Shown here piece after piece: positions 1 through 8,637 of a stretch of DNA of 40,876 nt. The stretch covers positions 1-40,876 of the forward strand of contig VBEW01000079.1 of the NCBI GenBank assembly GCA_005889225.1, read 5' to 3'. A program made the translations under genes and the position numbers. This stretch comes from Chloroflexota bacterium. GTDB lineage: Bacteria > Chloroflexota > Dormibacteria > CF-121. The notes under the pieces are model-generated. The model ran no database searches. It was not told the origin of the DNA and worked only from the letters and a program-made list of their open reading frames with translations. Each line of letters begins with the position of its first letter. Position 1 is the stretch's first letter.

Positions 1-728
1 ACCACTCCGCTCTGCGACGCGATGACGCTGACGGGAGTCCCGCCCAGCAGATGCAGCGTGATGAAGCCATCGGCAAGGATGAAGGTGCCCAGCATGATCA
101 GCAGGGCGCCCGTCCGGCGGGCGTGGGCGAGCCACAGCGCCCCCACCAGCCAGAGGCTGATGGCGATGGCCGCCGCGAACGCCCCGTCTGCCGGCGTGGC
201 AGTCCCAAAGTCTTTTCGAGCGACGTTGTCGGTGGTATGCAGGACGGCCAGAATCGCGCCCAGGAGGGCGACAAGGAGGAGGGGCAGCGTTTCGAGCTGC
301 CTGAGGCGTCCCCCCGGGTGGCTCCAGGAGACGATGGCGCCCATCACCGCCAGGGCACAGGCTGGCAGTAGCGCGATCAGGACGGCGGCAACGGCAAGCC
401 CCTCGTGCTTCGCGTAGGCATCGATTTCCCAGGGTGCGGCCACGAAGTGACCCGCGGCGAGCACGCCGAATTCAACGAAGGCGATCAGACCGGCAAGGAA
501 CACGGCGAGGCGGAAACTACGCCAGGCGAGGAACAGACTGACCAGCCAGATGAAGCCAACCACACCGCCCACCGCCACGTAGATGGTGTCGACGTTGGTG
601 CTGCGAAGCTCATGAACGAGGTTGAAGCTGCCCAGCGCGACGGACAGCAGACCTGCCGCCAGTAACAGCATCCGCGCCGGCAGCACGAACGGGCCCCGCG
701 CGACTCGAACCGCCGGACTCGCTCGCAT
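1..728 (-). CDS. Multi-pass membrane protein of unknown function (3' end off window)
   Basis: Reading the minus strand from ATG 728 gives 242 uninterrupted residues that run off the left edge. The protein begins MRASPAVRVARG and then alternates hydrophobic helices with short loops; about seven membrane segments are visible, for example around residues 20-35, 48-65, 70-90 and 105-125. I recognise no family. It is transcribed divergently from the LCP gene with only 36 nt between the two start codons. A TAAGAT box at 737-742 lies 8 nt before the ATG and there is no Shine-Dalgarno, so the message is probably leaderless. Codon choice is GC-rich like its neighbours. The ORFs on the opposite strand here encode arginine- and glutamine-rich junk and are shadows of this gene. 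Confidence 0.75.
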   Translation of the reverse strand, partial: MRASPAVRVARGPFVLPARMLLLAAGLLSVALGSFNLVHELRSTNVDTIYVAVGGVVGFIWLVSLFLAWRSFRLAVFLAGLIAFVEFGVLAAGHFVAAPWEIDAYAKHEGLAVAAVLIALLPACALAVMGAIVSWSHPGGRLRQLETLPLLLVALLGAILAVLHTTDNVARKDFGTATPADGAFAAAIAISLWLVGALWLAHARRTGALLIMLGTFILADGFITLHLLGGTPVSVIASQSGV

Positions 729-736
729 TCGGCAAC

Positions 737-742
737 ATCTTA
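737..742 (-). promoter_or_regulatory. -10 box TAAGAT for the left-edge membrane protein
   Basis: TAAGAT on the minus strand, 8 nt before ATG 728; fits the TAnnnT box seen before many genes in this window. No clear -35. Confidence 0.5.
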
Positions 743-747
743 TTCGC

Positions 748-753
748 TAGACT
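748..753 (+). promoter_or_regulatory. -10 box TAGACT for the LCP gene
   Basis: TAGACT on the plus strand, 11 nt before the TTG start at 765; it lies back to back with the minus-strand box at 737-742. Confidence 0.45.
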
Positions 754-764
754 GGCAGCTTCAG

Positions 765-2189
765 TTGGGAACGCAACCGCGCCGGCGGCGCGCGTCCGCC
801 GCGCTCGGCCCGCTGCGCGTCTGGCTGTCTGCCCGCGCCGCCGTGGCCGTGATCGCTGGAGTGGCCCTGCTGGTCGCGGGGCTGGCCGGGTTCCGCGTCT
901 GGTCGACCATTCACGCGATTGCGCCGCGCGCCCAGCCTGCCGACCTGATCGCGCTGGTCCATGCCCAGACCGACGAGCCGGGCTCGCTTGGCTGGAAGAT
1001 CAAGCACGACGAGCGGATCAACATCCTTCTGCTTGGATACGGAGGGCCAGGACACGATGGGGCCTATCTCACCGACTCCATCATGGTGCTCTCGATCCGC
1101 CCGGGAACGCGCCAGGCGACCATGGTCTCGCTACCACGGGATCTCTGGCTGAAGATTCCTGCCCTTCCCAACAACCGTTTCATGATGGGCAAGCTCAACA
1201 GCGCCTATGCGATCGGGACCGATCGCCGCAATTATCCGAACGTGCGCAGCGATTGGAAAACTGCAACCGGCGGCGGGGACCTGGCGGCGGCCACCATCTC
1301 GCAGATCATCGGACAGCGGGTCGACTACTGGATCGGCGTCGATTTCAAAGCCTTCCGTGACGTGGTTGATGCTCTCGGCGGAGTTCAAATCAACGTGCCG
1401 ACCGTGCTTGACGACCGGCGCTACCCGCGGGGCGAGACCACGGGAATGATGCACATCCACTTCGATCCCGGTTGGCGGCAATTCGACGGCGAGCGGGCCC
1501 TCCAGTATGCCCGCTCCCGGGAGTCGACTTCCGATTTCGACCGCTCTCGACGCCAGCAGCTCATCATGCTGGCCGTCCGGCAGCGCGTCTTCTCACTGAA
1601 TGCGATTCCTCGGCTACTCTCGCTACTCGGCGCTCTGCAGGACAACGTGCGCACCGACCTGCGGCCCGCTGAGATGCAGCAGCTGGCCGAGCTGGCCGGG
1701 CAGTTCAAGGAGGAGGACATCCGGCGGATTGCGATCGACACCTCGAATTTCTTGCGCAGCGGCTACAACAGCAGCGGCCAGTATGTCCTGCAACCGCTCG
1801 ATCCAACCTACGACGCACTGCATCGTTACCTGGCGATGGCGCCGGTTGACCGGTCGGTGCTGGCGACCCAGGTACCGTTCCAGGTGCAGGATGGAAGCGG
1901 CCGCTACTGGTTGCCCTACGGAACTGGGACGCCGGCCAGCATCATGACGTCCATGCTCAAGGCGCAGGGATGGGACGCCCGCCTGGGAGCGGCCACCACG
2001 CAGCGGGTGGCGCAGACTCGCATCCTGGACGGCTCCGGTGGGAGTGCGGCCGCGACCGTGGCCTGGCTGCAGCGCTACTTCGGGGGAGTGGTGACGACGG
2101 TCGCGCCGCCGGCCACCGGTCCCAGCGTGACCGTCCTGCTCGGCTCCGATTTCACGCAGAGAACCTTTCCCGCGCCTGCCAAGAGGTAG
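765..2189 (+). CDS. LytR-CpsA-Psr (LCP) family cell-wall polymer ligase with LytR_C domain
   Basis: Membrane-anchored enzyme of the family that transfers lipid-linked glycopolymers to peptidoglycan. The 474-aa protein has a basic N-terminus (PRRRR), one membrane helix around residues 24-45, then an extracytoplasmic LCP domain at about 70-270. Visible LCP signatures are INILLLGYGG, TDSIMVLSI, SLPRDLWLKIP and the arginine-rich ARSRESTSDFDRSRRQQ. Residues of about 375-465 fit the LytR_C domain (VQDGSGR followed by GTPASIMTSMLKAQGW). The start is TTG 765; no in-frame ATG precedes the membrane helix, and a TAGACT box sits 11 nt upstream. Several sugar-nucleotide and polymer-export genes lie further right in the window, but the exact polymer cannot be told. 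Confidence 0.9.
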   Translation: MGTQPRRRRASAALGPLRVWLSARAAVAVIAGVALLVAGLAGFRVWSTIHAIAPRAQPADLIALVHAQTDEPGSLGWKIKHDERINILLLGYGGPGHDGAYLTDSIMVLSIRPGTRQATMVSLPRDLWLKIPALPNNRFMMGKLNSAYAIGTDRRNYPNVRSDWKTATGGGDLAAATISQIIGQRVDYWIGVDFKAFRDVVDALGGVQINVPTVLDDRRYPRGETTGMMHIHFDPGWRQFDGERALQYARSRESTSDFDRSRRQQLIMLAVRQRVFSLNAIPRLLSLLGALQDNVRTDLRPAEMQQLAELAGQFKEEDIRRIAIDTSNFLRSGYNSSGQYVLQPLDPTYDALHRYLAMAPVDRSVLATQVPFQVQDGSGRYWLPYGTGTPASIMTSMLKAQGWDARLGAATTQRVAQTRILDGSGGSAAATVAWLQRYFGGVVTTVAPPATGPSVTVLLGSDFTQRTFPAPAKR

Positions 2190-2214
2190 GCCAACCCGGC
2201 CAAACGTCCGCTGA

Positions 2215-2220
2215 TAGGAT
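2215..2220 (+). promoter_or_regulatory. -10 box TAGGAT for the meaB-mutase operon
   Basis: TAGGAT, 9 nt before ATG 2230, with no Shine-Dalgarno between; probable leaderless or near-leaderless start of the operon. Confidence 0.55.
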
Positions 2221-2229
2221 GCGTTCGAG

Positions 2230-3177
2230 ATGAGTTTGGCCGGCGCCTTACTGTCCGGCGATGTCCGGGCGCTGGCGAGGGCGATCAGCCTGGCGGAAGA
2301 CCGTGACCCGCAGGCAACCGAACTGGCGGCCGAGTTGCAGCCCCACACCGGTAAGGCGTACCTGGTCGGGCTCACCGGTGCCCCCGGCACCGGCAAGAGC
2401 ACGCTGGCCGACGCGCTGGTCAAAGTCATCCGTGACCGCGGGCAAACCGTCGGGGTGATTGCGGTGGACCCGAGCAGTCCCTTCACCGGCGGTGCTGTTC
2501 TCGGCGACCGCATCCGGATGTCGCGACATACCCTCGACCGCGGCGTCTTTATCCGCAGCATGGGTGCTCGCGGTCATCTGGGTGGGCTGGCCGCCGCCAC
2601 CCGAGAGGCGATTCACCTGCTCGATGCTTACGGACGGGACGTGATCCTGGTGGAAACCGTCGGAGTCGGGCAGTCCGAACTGGAGATCTCGACAATCTGC
2701 GACACCGTTGTCCTGACGCTGATGCCCGAGTCGGGCGACGCCGTCCAGACGATCAAGGCGGGCATCCTGGAGATCGCCGATGTTTTCGTCATCAACAAGG
2801 TTGACCTGGGCGGCGCCGAGAAGACCCGGCGGTTGATCCAGGACGCCATGGCTCTGGGTCCCAAGCAGCCGTGGCGGCCGCCCATCGTGGTGGCATCCGC
2901 CGCGAAAGAGGAGGGGATCGCAAAGGTCTGGGAGGCAATCCTCTCGCACCAGGCCTTTCTCAAAGATAGCGGCGCGCTGACCTCCCGGCGGCAGGAGCGT
3001 GTCAAACAGGAAGTCGTCGCCCTGGTGGCCGAACGCGCTCGCGAGCAGGCGCGCCGGCTTCTCGACGGCGACACTGCCGTAGGACGGCGGCTCCGGGAGA
3101 ACCGGAATGGGAAACTAAACCCATACGCGCTCGCCGAGGAGCTCCTCGCGGAGCGAGCGTCGCAAGGAGGCAGTTGA
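2230..3177 (+). CDS. meaB: MeaB/ArgK-family GTPase, chaperone of B12-dependent acyl-CoA mutase
   Basis: G-protein chaperone that loads and protects the adenosylcobalamin cofactor of acyl-CoA mutases. The 315-aa sequence has the P-loop GAPGTGKST (about residues 50-58), the family segment [19 protein letters not shown], the switch-region stretch ETVGVGQSE and the guanine-recognition motif NKVD. Length is normal for the family. It is first in the operon, and its TGA stop overlaps the ATG of the mutase large subunit by one base (TGATG), so translation is probably coupled. In related systems the same GTPase domain is fused inside IcmF. The start ATG follows a TAGGAT box by 9 nt. Confidence 0.93.
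   Translation: MSLAGALLSGDVRALARAISLAEDRDPQATELAAELQPHTGKAYLVGLTGAPGTGKSTLADALVKVIRDRGQTVGVIAVDPSSPFTGGAVLGDRIRMSRHTLDRGVFIRSMGARGHLGGLAAATREAIHLLDAYGRDVILVETVGVGQSELEISTICDTVVLTLMPESGDAVQTIKAGILEIADVFVINKVDLGGAEKTRRLIQDAMALGPKQPWRPPIVVASAAKEEGIAKVWEAILSHQAFLKDSGALTSRRQERVKQEVVALVAERAREQARRLLDGDTAVGRRLRENRNGKLNPYALAEELLAERASQGGS
3164..3170 (+). promoter_or_regulatory. Strong Shine-Dalgarno before icmA
   Basis: AAGGAGG six nt before ATG 3177. It decides the start against TTG 3174 and contrasts with the SD-less first genes of operons in this window. Confidence 0.75.
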
Positions 3178-4829
3178 TGGCGCTTCGCCACAAGACCGCG
3201 TACGAGGACTGGGCGACCCGGTATCGAGCCGGGAAGCGGGCCCCCAAGGAGACCGCCACCACCATCTCCGGCATGCCGGTCGAGCCGCTCTATACGCCGC
3301 AAGACCTGGCCGGGTGGCGTTACGACGAGAAGCTCGGATACCCGGGTGAATTTCCCTACACCCGCGGCGTCTATCCATCGATGTACCGGGGGCAACTGTG
3401 GACCATCCGTCAATTCGCCGGCTACGGTACCGCCGAGGAGACGAACCGCCGCTACAAGTTCCTGCTCTCTCAGGGTCAGGCTGGTCTGTCGGTGGCCTTC
3501 GACATGCCGACCCTGATGGGCTACGACTCCGACGACCCGCTGAGCGAAGGTGAGGTGGGCCACTGTGGGGTCGCCATCGACTCGCTGGAGGACATGGAAA
3601 CCCTCTTCAACGGCATCCGGCTGGACCAGATCACCACCTCGATGACGATCAATTCGCCGGCAGCCATCCTGTACGCCATGTACATCGCCGTCGGCGAGAA
3701 GGAAGGGTTGGCTCCCGGAACGCTGGGTGGCACCTTGCAGAACGACATCCTGAAGGAATACATCGCGCAGAAGGAGTACATCTTCCCGCCCGAGCCGTCG
3801 ATGCGGCTGGTGGTGGACACCATCGTCTTTGCCGCCCGCCAGATGCCCCGCTGGAATGCCGTCTCGATTTCCGGATACCACATCCGGGAGGCCGGCTCGA
3901 CAGCGGTCCAGGAGCTGGCGTTCACCCTGGCTGATGGGATGGCCTACGTGGAGGCGTCCGTCAAGGCCGGCCTGAAGGTCGACGAGTTTGCGCCTCGGCT
4001 CTCGTTCTTCTTTGACTCCCACATCGATTTCTTCGAGGAGATCGCGAAGTTCCGGGCTGCCCGGCGCCTGTGGGCACGGATCATGCGCGACAAATACGGC
4101 GCCCGCGATCCCAAATCGTGGATGCTGCGGTTCCACACCCAGACCGCCGGCGTCTCACTCACCCGGCAGCAGGTCGAGAACAACATCAGCCGTACGGCCT
4201 ACGAAGCGATGGCTGCCGTGCTCGGCGGAACGAACTCGCTGCACACCAACTCGATGGACGAGGTGCTGGCGCTGCCGACCGAACGGGCGGCGCAGATTGC
4301 CCTTCGCACCCAGCAGGTGCTCGCTCACGAGACCGGCGTCACGAATACCATCGACCCGCTGGCCGGGTCCTTTTTCCTGGAGCGGTTGACCGACGAGATG
4401 GAACGCGGCGCGCAGCAGTACTTCGATCGGATCGACGAGCAAGGGGGCGTGCTTCGCTGCATCGAGAATGGATTCTTCCAGCGGGAAATCGCCGATGCGG
4501 CGTTCGAATTCGAGCGCAAGCTGGAGGCCAATGAGCGGATCATCGTGGGCGTCAACGCCTACAAGGAGGGCGAAGGTGCCGATGTGCCCACCCTCAAGAT
4601 CGGGCCCGAGACCGAGCAGGGCCAGGTTGCGCGGCTCAAGGCCCTCAAGGCTCGCCGCGACAACATCAGCGTGCGCAACCGGCTGGACGAGCTCAAAGTC
4701 GCGGCTCAGGGCAATGACAACCTGATGCCGCCGCTGCTGAACTGCGTCAAGGCGTACGTCAGCGAGGGGGAGATCATGGCCGCGCTCAAGGAGGTCTTCG
4801 GCGTCTACCGTGAGCCGATCCTCTTCTAG
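3177..4829 (+). CDS. icmA: Adenosylcobalamin-dependent acyl-CoA mutase, large subunit; residues match isobutyryl-CoA mutase (IcmA)
   Basis: Catalytic TIM-barrel subunit (550 aa) of a split B12-dependent acyl-CoA mutase; the B12-binding domain is a separate gene downstream. Family segments [43 protein letters not shown] and [11 protein letters not shown] are clear. Residues matching Tyr89 and Arg207 of Propionibacterium methylmalonyl-CoA mutase are Phe80 (RQF) and Gln198 (IAQKEY). Phe/Gln at these positions is the published signature of isobutyryl-CoA mutase, and the numbering matches Streptomyces IcmA. I therefore infer reversible isobutyryl-CoA/n-butyryl-CoA isomerisation, as in valine or butyrate metabolism. 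I chose ATG 3177, preceded by AAGGAGG at 3164-3170, over the in-frame TTG one codon earlier. Confidence 0.9.
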   Translation: MALRHKTAYEDWATRYRAGKRAPKETATTISGMPVEPLYTPQDLAGWRYDEKLGYPGEFPYTRGVYPSMYRGQLWTIRQFAGYGTAEETNRRYKFLLSQGQAGLSVAFDMPTLMGYDSDDPLSEGEVGHCGVAIDSLEDMETLFNGIRLDQITTSMTINSPAAILYAMYIAVGEKEGLAPGTLGGTLQNDILKEYIAQKEYIFPPEPSMRLVVDTIVFAARQMPRWNAVSISGYHIREAGSTAVQELAFTLADGMAYVEASVKAGLKVDEFAPRLSFFFDSHIDFFEEIAKFRAARRLWARIMRDKYGARDPKSWMLRFHTQTAGVSLTRQQVENNISRTAYEAMAAVLGGTNSLHTNSMDEVLALPTERAAQIALRTQQVLAHETGVTNTIDPLAGSFFLERLTDEMERGAQQYFDRIDEQGGVLRCIENGFFQREIADAAFEFERKLEANERIIVGVNAYKEGEGADVPTLKIGPETEQGQVARLKALKARRDNISVRNRLDELKVAAQGNDNLMPPLLNCVKAYVSEGEIMAALKEVFGVYREPILF

Positions 4830-4919
4830 ATGATTCGGCTTCGCTTTTCTCTGTTGGGACGGGTGATAGCGGCCATCGCCGTCGTTGTGATCGTCGTCCT
4901 CTACGTGATGCGGCACTGA
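4830..4919 (+). CDS. 29-aa single-helix membrane microprotein between mutase subunits
   Basis: ATG 4830 directly abuts the TAG stop of icmA, and the TGA stop (4917-4919) overlaps the ATG of the B12-binding subunit by one base. The reading frame encodes [12 protein letters not shown], then a valine/isoleucine-rich segment ([14 protein letters not shown]) and MRH. This is a classic single membrane helix with a positively charged N-terminus. Its exact fit between two coupled genes, and the membrane-like composition, argue that it is translated. No homologue is known to me. It could tether the mutase to the membrane or simply maintain translational coupling; neither role is shown. Confidence 0.6.
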   Translation: MIRLRFSLLGRVIAAIAVVVIVVLYVMRH

Positions 4920-5362
4920 TGGCGCCGGCAGAGACCTCGACCAGGTCACACACGCCGATGAATCAAGACAAGCGCTGGCGGGTGCTCACCGCCAAAGTTG
5001 GCCTCGATGGTCACGATCGTGGGGTCAAAGTTGTATCGCGCGCCCTGCGCGATGCGGGCGTTGAGGTGATCTATGCCGGACTTCGCCAAACGCCCGAGAT
5101 GGTCGTGGAGGCGGCCATCCAGGAGGACGTCGATGCCATCGGTGTCAGCCTGCACAGCGGCGCGCACATGACCCTGATCCCCCGCATCCTCGAGCTCCTC
5201 AAGGAACGCAACGCCTCCGACATCGTCATCTTTGGCGGCGGCATCATCCCCCAGGACGACGCCACCGAGCTGAAGAAGATGGGTGTCGTCGAGATCTTCG
5301 GGCCGGGCAGCTCGCTGCAATCGATCATCGACTTCGTGAACAAGGGATTCAAGGCGGCGTGA
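4919..5362 (+). CDS. icmB: Acyl-CoA mutase small subunit, B12-binding domain (IcmB-like)
   Basis: Cobalamin-binding Rossmann-type subunit (147 aa). The DxHxxG motif that supplies the lower axial histidine is present as LDGHDRG (Asp30, His32, Gly35), followed by SLHSGAH and FGGGIIP, the usual second and third cofactor loops. It partners the large subunit encoded just upstream. ATG 4919 overlaps the stop of the 29-aa microprotein (TGATG), which favours this start; ATG 4958 is an alternative that removes 13 poorly conserved residues. Its TGA stop overlaps the GTG start of the next gene by four bases (GTGA). Confidence 0.92.
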   Translation: MAPAETSTRSHTPMNQDKRWRVLTAKVGLDGHDRGVKVVSRALRDAGVEVIYAGLRQTPEMVVEAAIQEDVDAIGVSLHSGAHMTLIPRILELLKERNASDIVIFGGGIIPQDDATELKKMGVVEIFGPGSSLQSIIDFVNKGFKAA

Positions 5363-6198
5363 TCGCCGCGGCGCCGCGAAAGCTCGGCCGTTTCGAGCTT
5401 CACTGCGTGAGCGATGGGGTCTGGCGTATGGATGGCGGCGCGGTCTTTGGCGTCGTTCCCAAGGTCATGTGGGAGAAACTGAAACCCCCGGATGCCCGCA
5501 ACCGGATCGCGATGGCCACCAACTGTCTGCTCGTCCGGACGCCTGACGCCAACATCCTGATCGAGGCCGGCATCGGGCCGAAACTCTCCGACAAGGAACG
5601 CGACATCTACGCCTACGAACGAGATCCCGGGATTCCCGATGGGCTGGCCGGCATCGGCCTGAAGCCGCAGGACATCGATCTGGTCGTCCTCAGCCACCTG
5701 CACTTCGACCACGTCGGCGCTCTGGTGACGCCGGGCCGCGACGGTGAACTGACGCCACTGTTCCCACGAGCCCGGCACGTCGTGCAGGCACGGGAGCTCG
5801 AGGCGTGGCGCCACCCGGATCCCCGCAGCAAGCCTTCATACAAGCCCGAGAACCTCAGTCTCCTCGAGGAGGCGGGACGGCTCCAGGTTGTCGACGGCGA
5901 CCAGGACATCGCACCAGGCGTGCGCGTCCGGGTGACGGGCGGTCACACCGCTGGACACCAGGCGGTCTACGTTCAGGACCAGGAACAAACCGTCGTGTTC
6001 ACCGGCGACTTCCTCTTCATGCGCGCCTTCATGAAGGTGAACTGGGTGAGCGCCCTGGATCTCTTCCCGCTGGAGGCCATCGAGCGCAAGGCGGCCTTCC
6101 TCAGTGAGGCCGCCCGGGAACGGTACCTGATCTGGCTCTATCACGAGACCGAGCAGATGCTGGGCTACTGGACTGGCGAAGGCTTTACCAGCGTTTAG
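5359..6198 (+). CDS. MBL-fold metallo-hydrolase
   Basis: A 279-aa metallo-beta-lactamase-fold hydrolase. The dinuclear metal motif HxHxDH is seen as SHLHFDHVG, with further ligands in GGHTAGHQ (about residue 195) and the aspartate of FTGDFLF. The GTG start at 5359 lies inside the TGA stop of the B12-binding subunit (GTGA), so it is the last gene of the mutase operon. The substrate is unknown. The context suggests an acyl-CoA or related ester/thioester hydrolase, but lactonase-type members look similar. It ends three bases before the convergent zinc-ribbon gene. Confidence 0.85.
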   Translation: MIAAAPRKLGRFELHCVSDGVWRMDGGAVFGVVPKVMWEKLKPPDARNRIAMATNCLLVRTPDANILIEAGIGPKLSDKERDIYAYERDPGIPDGLAGIGLKPQDIDLVVLSHLHFDHVGALVTPGRDGELTPLFPRARHVVQARELEAWRHPDPRSKPSYKPENLSLLEEAGRLQVVDGDQDIAPGVRVRVTGGHTAGHQAVYVQDQEQTVVFTGDFLFMRAFMKVNWVSALDLFPLEAIERKAAFLSEAARERYLIWLYHETEQMLGYWTGEGFTSV

Positions 6199-6201
6199 CG
6201 C

Positions 6202-6420
6202 CTAACTCACGATAAGAAGGACTTCTGCGCCACAGCGTTCGCACTCGCCTCGCACGACGTAGTTGCCTGTCTTCAAATCCATGGCGGAGGGGCGCAAAAT
6301 GGCGACCGATTGCCGGCACACCCGACAATTGGCCTTCATGGGCGCGACCGGGATCTCCGGCGCCTTAAAGGTCCAGGTATGAGGTGCCACCTGGTGCATG
6401 GTCGAGTGGGCAAGGGCCAT
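6202..6420 (-). CDS. Small zinc-ribbon protein (DUF5679-like)
   Basis: A 72-aa protein with two CxxC knuckles, CRVCRQ and CERCGA, separated by about 25 residues containing KTGNYVVRGE. This pattern resembles the DUF5679 zinc-ribbon family. The N-terminal 28 residues are extra to that domain, so an internal start at the methionine before KANCRVC is possible. An AGGAG stretch seven nt before ATG 6420 supports the full-length start, and unlike many neighbours this gene seems to have a conventional ribosome site. Function unknown; nucleic-acid or protein binding is possible. Confidence 0.7.
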   Translation of the reverse strand: MALAHSTMHQVAPHTWTFKAPEIPVAPMKANCRVCRQSVAILRPSAMDLKTGNYVVRGECERCGAEVLLIVS

Positions 6421-6530
6421 GTTGAGCTCCTACCCTCTCTAACGCGCAGGGCCACAAAAGGACGTCCGTCGTTTGGCCGGTCTGCTTACGGCAAACCGCG
6501 TAGAGGTGGGCGCCGCCGGGCTGTTCTGGC

Positions 6531-7811
6531 TCAGTAGACGATGACGGGAGTGCCGGTCGGCGTCCAGTTCCAGAGCCAGACCATGTTGCTGTAGGGAACG
6601 TTCACGCAGCCATGGGTGCCGTTGTCCTCGCCGGTGGGGTCGTAGTGGGGAAACTGGGTTCCGGGTCCGTACCGAGATCGCCAGTAGGCGTCGTGGATTC
6701 CCGCCCCGCCGTTGAACCACATCACCATCCGGACTTTGCTGTCCGGGTACCAGTACGGCGAGCCCTTCGGCCAGGGTGAGTGCATAGTCCAGGGCGAAAT
6801 CTTCCAGTACACCTTGAAGCTGCCGGGGTCGGTCTCCAGGCCTGGCCGCCCGGTCGTCACGTAGGTCCAGAACACCTGCTGGCCGTGTGAGTAGGCCCGA
6901 ATCACCTGCTCTTTCAGCGAGATGGTGAGCGCCTTCTCCGGGAGGGTCTCGCTCATGGCCGTCTGCAGGACCTTGTCCTCAACGGCGAAGCCTCCGTTGA
7001 TCTGCTCCAGGTCGGCGACGGTGGCTGCGCTGCTCAGCTGGGTAGCCAATTTCTGGACATGAAGGTCGACGATCGCCACGTCCATCTGAAAGATCCGAGC
7101 CGTCTGGAGATCGGCCCGAACCTGGGTGAGCGCCGCATTCGCCCCGGCCCGCGCCAGGCCGGGGTCGCCGTGGTCCTTCGCCGCCGCCTGGGCGGCGTAT
7201 TCGCCGACGAGCTTGTTGGTGGTTTCCTGGTCGGCGATGATGAGCGAGAGCTTCGACAGCGGCGCCGTCAGCTCGGTGCTGACCGCGCGGAAGGCGCGGA
7301 CGGTGGTCGCCTCGTTGACCTCGACCTGGGCCTTTACTGGAATGCCGGCGAACTCGCCGAGCAGCTGATCGTCGACGCCGAGTTGCCTGGCCTTTCCCAG
7401 GTTCAGGGACAGCTGCCTGACCGATGCCTGAGCCGAGTCATGGGTCTCGGCCAGCAGCTTCTGCACCCGTGTCTCGAGCTGCTCCTTGATGTCACTTTCC
7501 TGGGTGGCCGCCCTCGAGAAGAAAGCGATCCGCTCCTCGTTGAAAGGCGCTGTGACGCTGGGGGGTACCTCCGCTGCCGTCGTCAGCTCCTGGCGTTGCA
7601 GGTCCGAGTACTCGGCCGTATCCAGGCCCAGCTGAGCGGCGCGGGCCTGGGCTGCAAGCACCTGGGTGCGGGCGCTCTGGTAATCCTGCTCTGCGAACGC
7701 CTCCCGCATCTGCTGAACGAAGATGAAGCTGGCCACCAGGGCGAACGTCCCCAGCACCACTCCTATTCGGAGCGCGTTTCCACGCAGAAATCTAAGACAT
7801 GATGCCAGCAT
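6531..7811 (-). CDS. L,D-transpeptidase (YkuD domain), membrane-anchored
   Basis: Peptidoglycan cross-linking enzyme, 426 aa. An N-terminal membrane helix spans about residues 15-33. A long alanine/glutamine-rich, probably helical extracytoplasmic region (40-290) follows, and the C-terminal YkuD catalytic domain carries the signature HGCVNVP with the nucleophilic cysteine. Upstream catalytic-domain landmarks such as WFNGGAGIHDA and PHYDPTGEDNGTHG are present. The long helical spacer probably lets the domain reach the peptidoglycan layer. ATG 7811 follows a TAGAAT box (7824-7829) by 12 nt. It is transcribed away from rplY. Confidence 0.88.
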   Translation of the reverse strand: MLASCLRFLRGNALRIGVVLGTFALVASFIFVQQMREAFAEQDYQSARTQVLAAQARAAQLGLDTAEYSDLQRQELTTAAEVPPSVTAPFNEERIAFFSRAATQESDIKEQLETRVQKLLAETHDSAQASVRQLSLNLGKARQLGVDDQLLGEFAGIPVKAQVEVNEATTVRAFRAVSTELTAPLSKLSLIIADQETTNKLVGEYAAQAAAKDHGDPGLARAGANAALTQVRADLQTARIFQMDVAIVDLHVQKLATQLSSAATVADLEQINGGFAVEDKVLQTAMSETLPEKALTISLKEQVIRAYSHGQQVFWTYVTTGRPGLETDPGSFKVYWKISPWTMHSPWPKGSPYWYPDSKVRMVMWFNGGAGIHDAYWRSRYGPGTQFPHYDPTGEDNGTHGCVNVPYSNMVWLWNWTPTGTPVIVY

Positions 7812-7823
7812 CGGTGTCAGCCG

Positions 7824-7829
7824 ATTCTA
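7824..7829 (-). promoter_or_regulatory. -10 box TAGAAT for the L,D-transpeptidase gene
   Basis: TAGAAT on the minus strand, 12 nt before ATG 7811; predicted leader of about five nt. Confidence 0.5.
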
Positions 7830-7911
7830 AGGACTTCGGCCACCCAAGGTAACGGCCAAACGGCGGAAAAGTTCCGGTGAAGGCCCGTTCAGCGGCCGCG
7901 AAAGCCTGTGT

Positions 7912-7917
7912 TAAGAT
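7912..7917 (+). promoter_or_regulatory. -10 box TAAGAT for rplY
   Basis: TAAGAT predicts a transcript starting near 7924. That excludes the in-frame GTG 7908 as a start and leaves a leader of about 30 nt holding AAGGAG at 7940-7945. Confidence 0.5.
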
Positions 7918-7952
7918 GGGCGCCGCCGAATTCGCGCCGAAGGAGAATATCA

Positions 7953-8630
7953 CTGGCCACGGCCACCCCCGTTACGCTCAAACTCGAGCCCCGTGACGAT
8001 CGCGGGAAGCACACCCGGGTGCTTCGCCGCCAGGGCCGGCTGCCCGCCGTCGTCTATGGCCACAACGTCGATGCCCTGACGGTGGCGGTGGACGGCCGCG
8101 AGTTCGTCAAGGCCTTCCAGAAGGTGGGCCGGAATCAGCTCCTGGATCTCCAGGTCGGCGACGAGCCGGTGCGGAAGGCGCTCATCCGCGAGGTGCAGCG
8201 GAGCCCGCGGGACGGCGATCTGCTGCACGTCGACTTCTACCAGGTCAATCTCACCGAGAAGATCGAATCGGAGGTGCCCATCGAGCTCGAGGGTGAGATC
8301 GAGCTGGTCGTGAAGGGGGAGGCCGACCTGCAGCGGGGCCTGCATGCGCTCAAGGTCGAGTGCCTGCCGACGGATCTGCCCCCCGTGATCACTGTGGACG
8401 TTTCCGGCTTGAAGGAGATCGACGACGAGATCCGGGTGAAGGACCTGACGATTCCTCCAGGCTGCGAGATCCTCGATGAGCCCGATGACCTGATCGTCAA
8501 GGTCGCCGCCCACCGGGAGGAAGTCGAAGAGGTCGCACCGGCGCCGGCTGCCGCCGAGGTGCCGACCGTTGGTGAGACGGAGGCTCCCGCCGAGCCCGCC
8601 GCCGAGGGCGAAGCCCCGACCGAGAGCTAA
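7953..8630 (+). CDS. rplY: 50S ribosomal protein L25/Ctc, probable CTG start
   Basis: 5S rRNA-binding ribosomal protein of the long L25/TL5/CTC type, about 225 aa. The N-terminal L25 domain has GKHTRVLRRQGRLPAVVYGHN. The C-terminal TL5 beta domain follows from about residue 95, and the tail is rich in Ala, Glu and Pro. The only canonical in-frame starts lie upstream (GTG 7908) of the predicted transcription start. AAGGAG at 7940-7945 is 7 nt before CTG 7953, which would give the usual N-terminus M-ATATPVTLKLEPR. I therefore propose CTG. A sequence error is the alternative. Confidence 0.9.
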   Translation: MATATPVTLKLEPRDDRGKHTRVLRRQGRLPAVVYGHNVDALTVAVDGREFVKAFQKVGRNQLLDLQVGDEPVRKALIREVQRSPRDGDLLHVDFYQVNLTEKIESEVPIELEGEIELVVKGEADLQRGLHALKVECLPTDLPPVITVDVSGLKEIDDEIRVKDLTIPPGCEILDEPDDLIVKVAAHREEVEEVAPAPAAAEVPTVGETEAPAEPAAEGEAPTES

Positions 8631-8637
8631 CGCACAG

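Noticed and set aside
2628-4136. 502-residue minus-strand frame across meaB and icmA
   Set aside because: Antisense to highly conserved coding sequence; no domain and His/Arg-rich.
3177-4829. Methylmalonyl-CoA mutase as the name of the large subunit
   Set aside because: Phe80/Gln198 disagree with the Tyr/Arg pair needed for methylmalonyl-CoA; kept as the alternative only.
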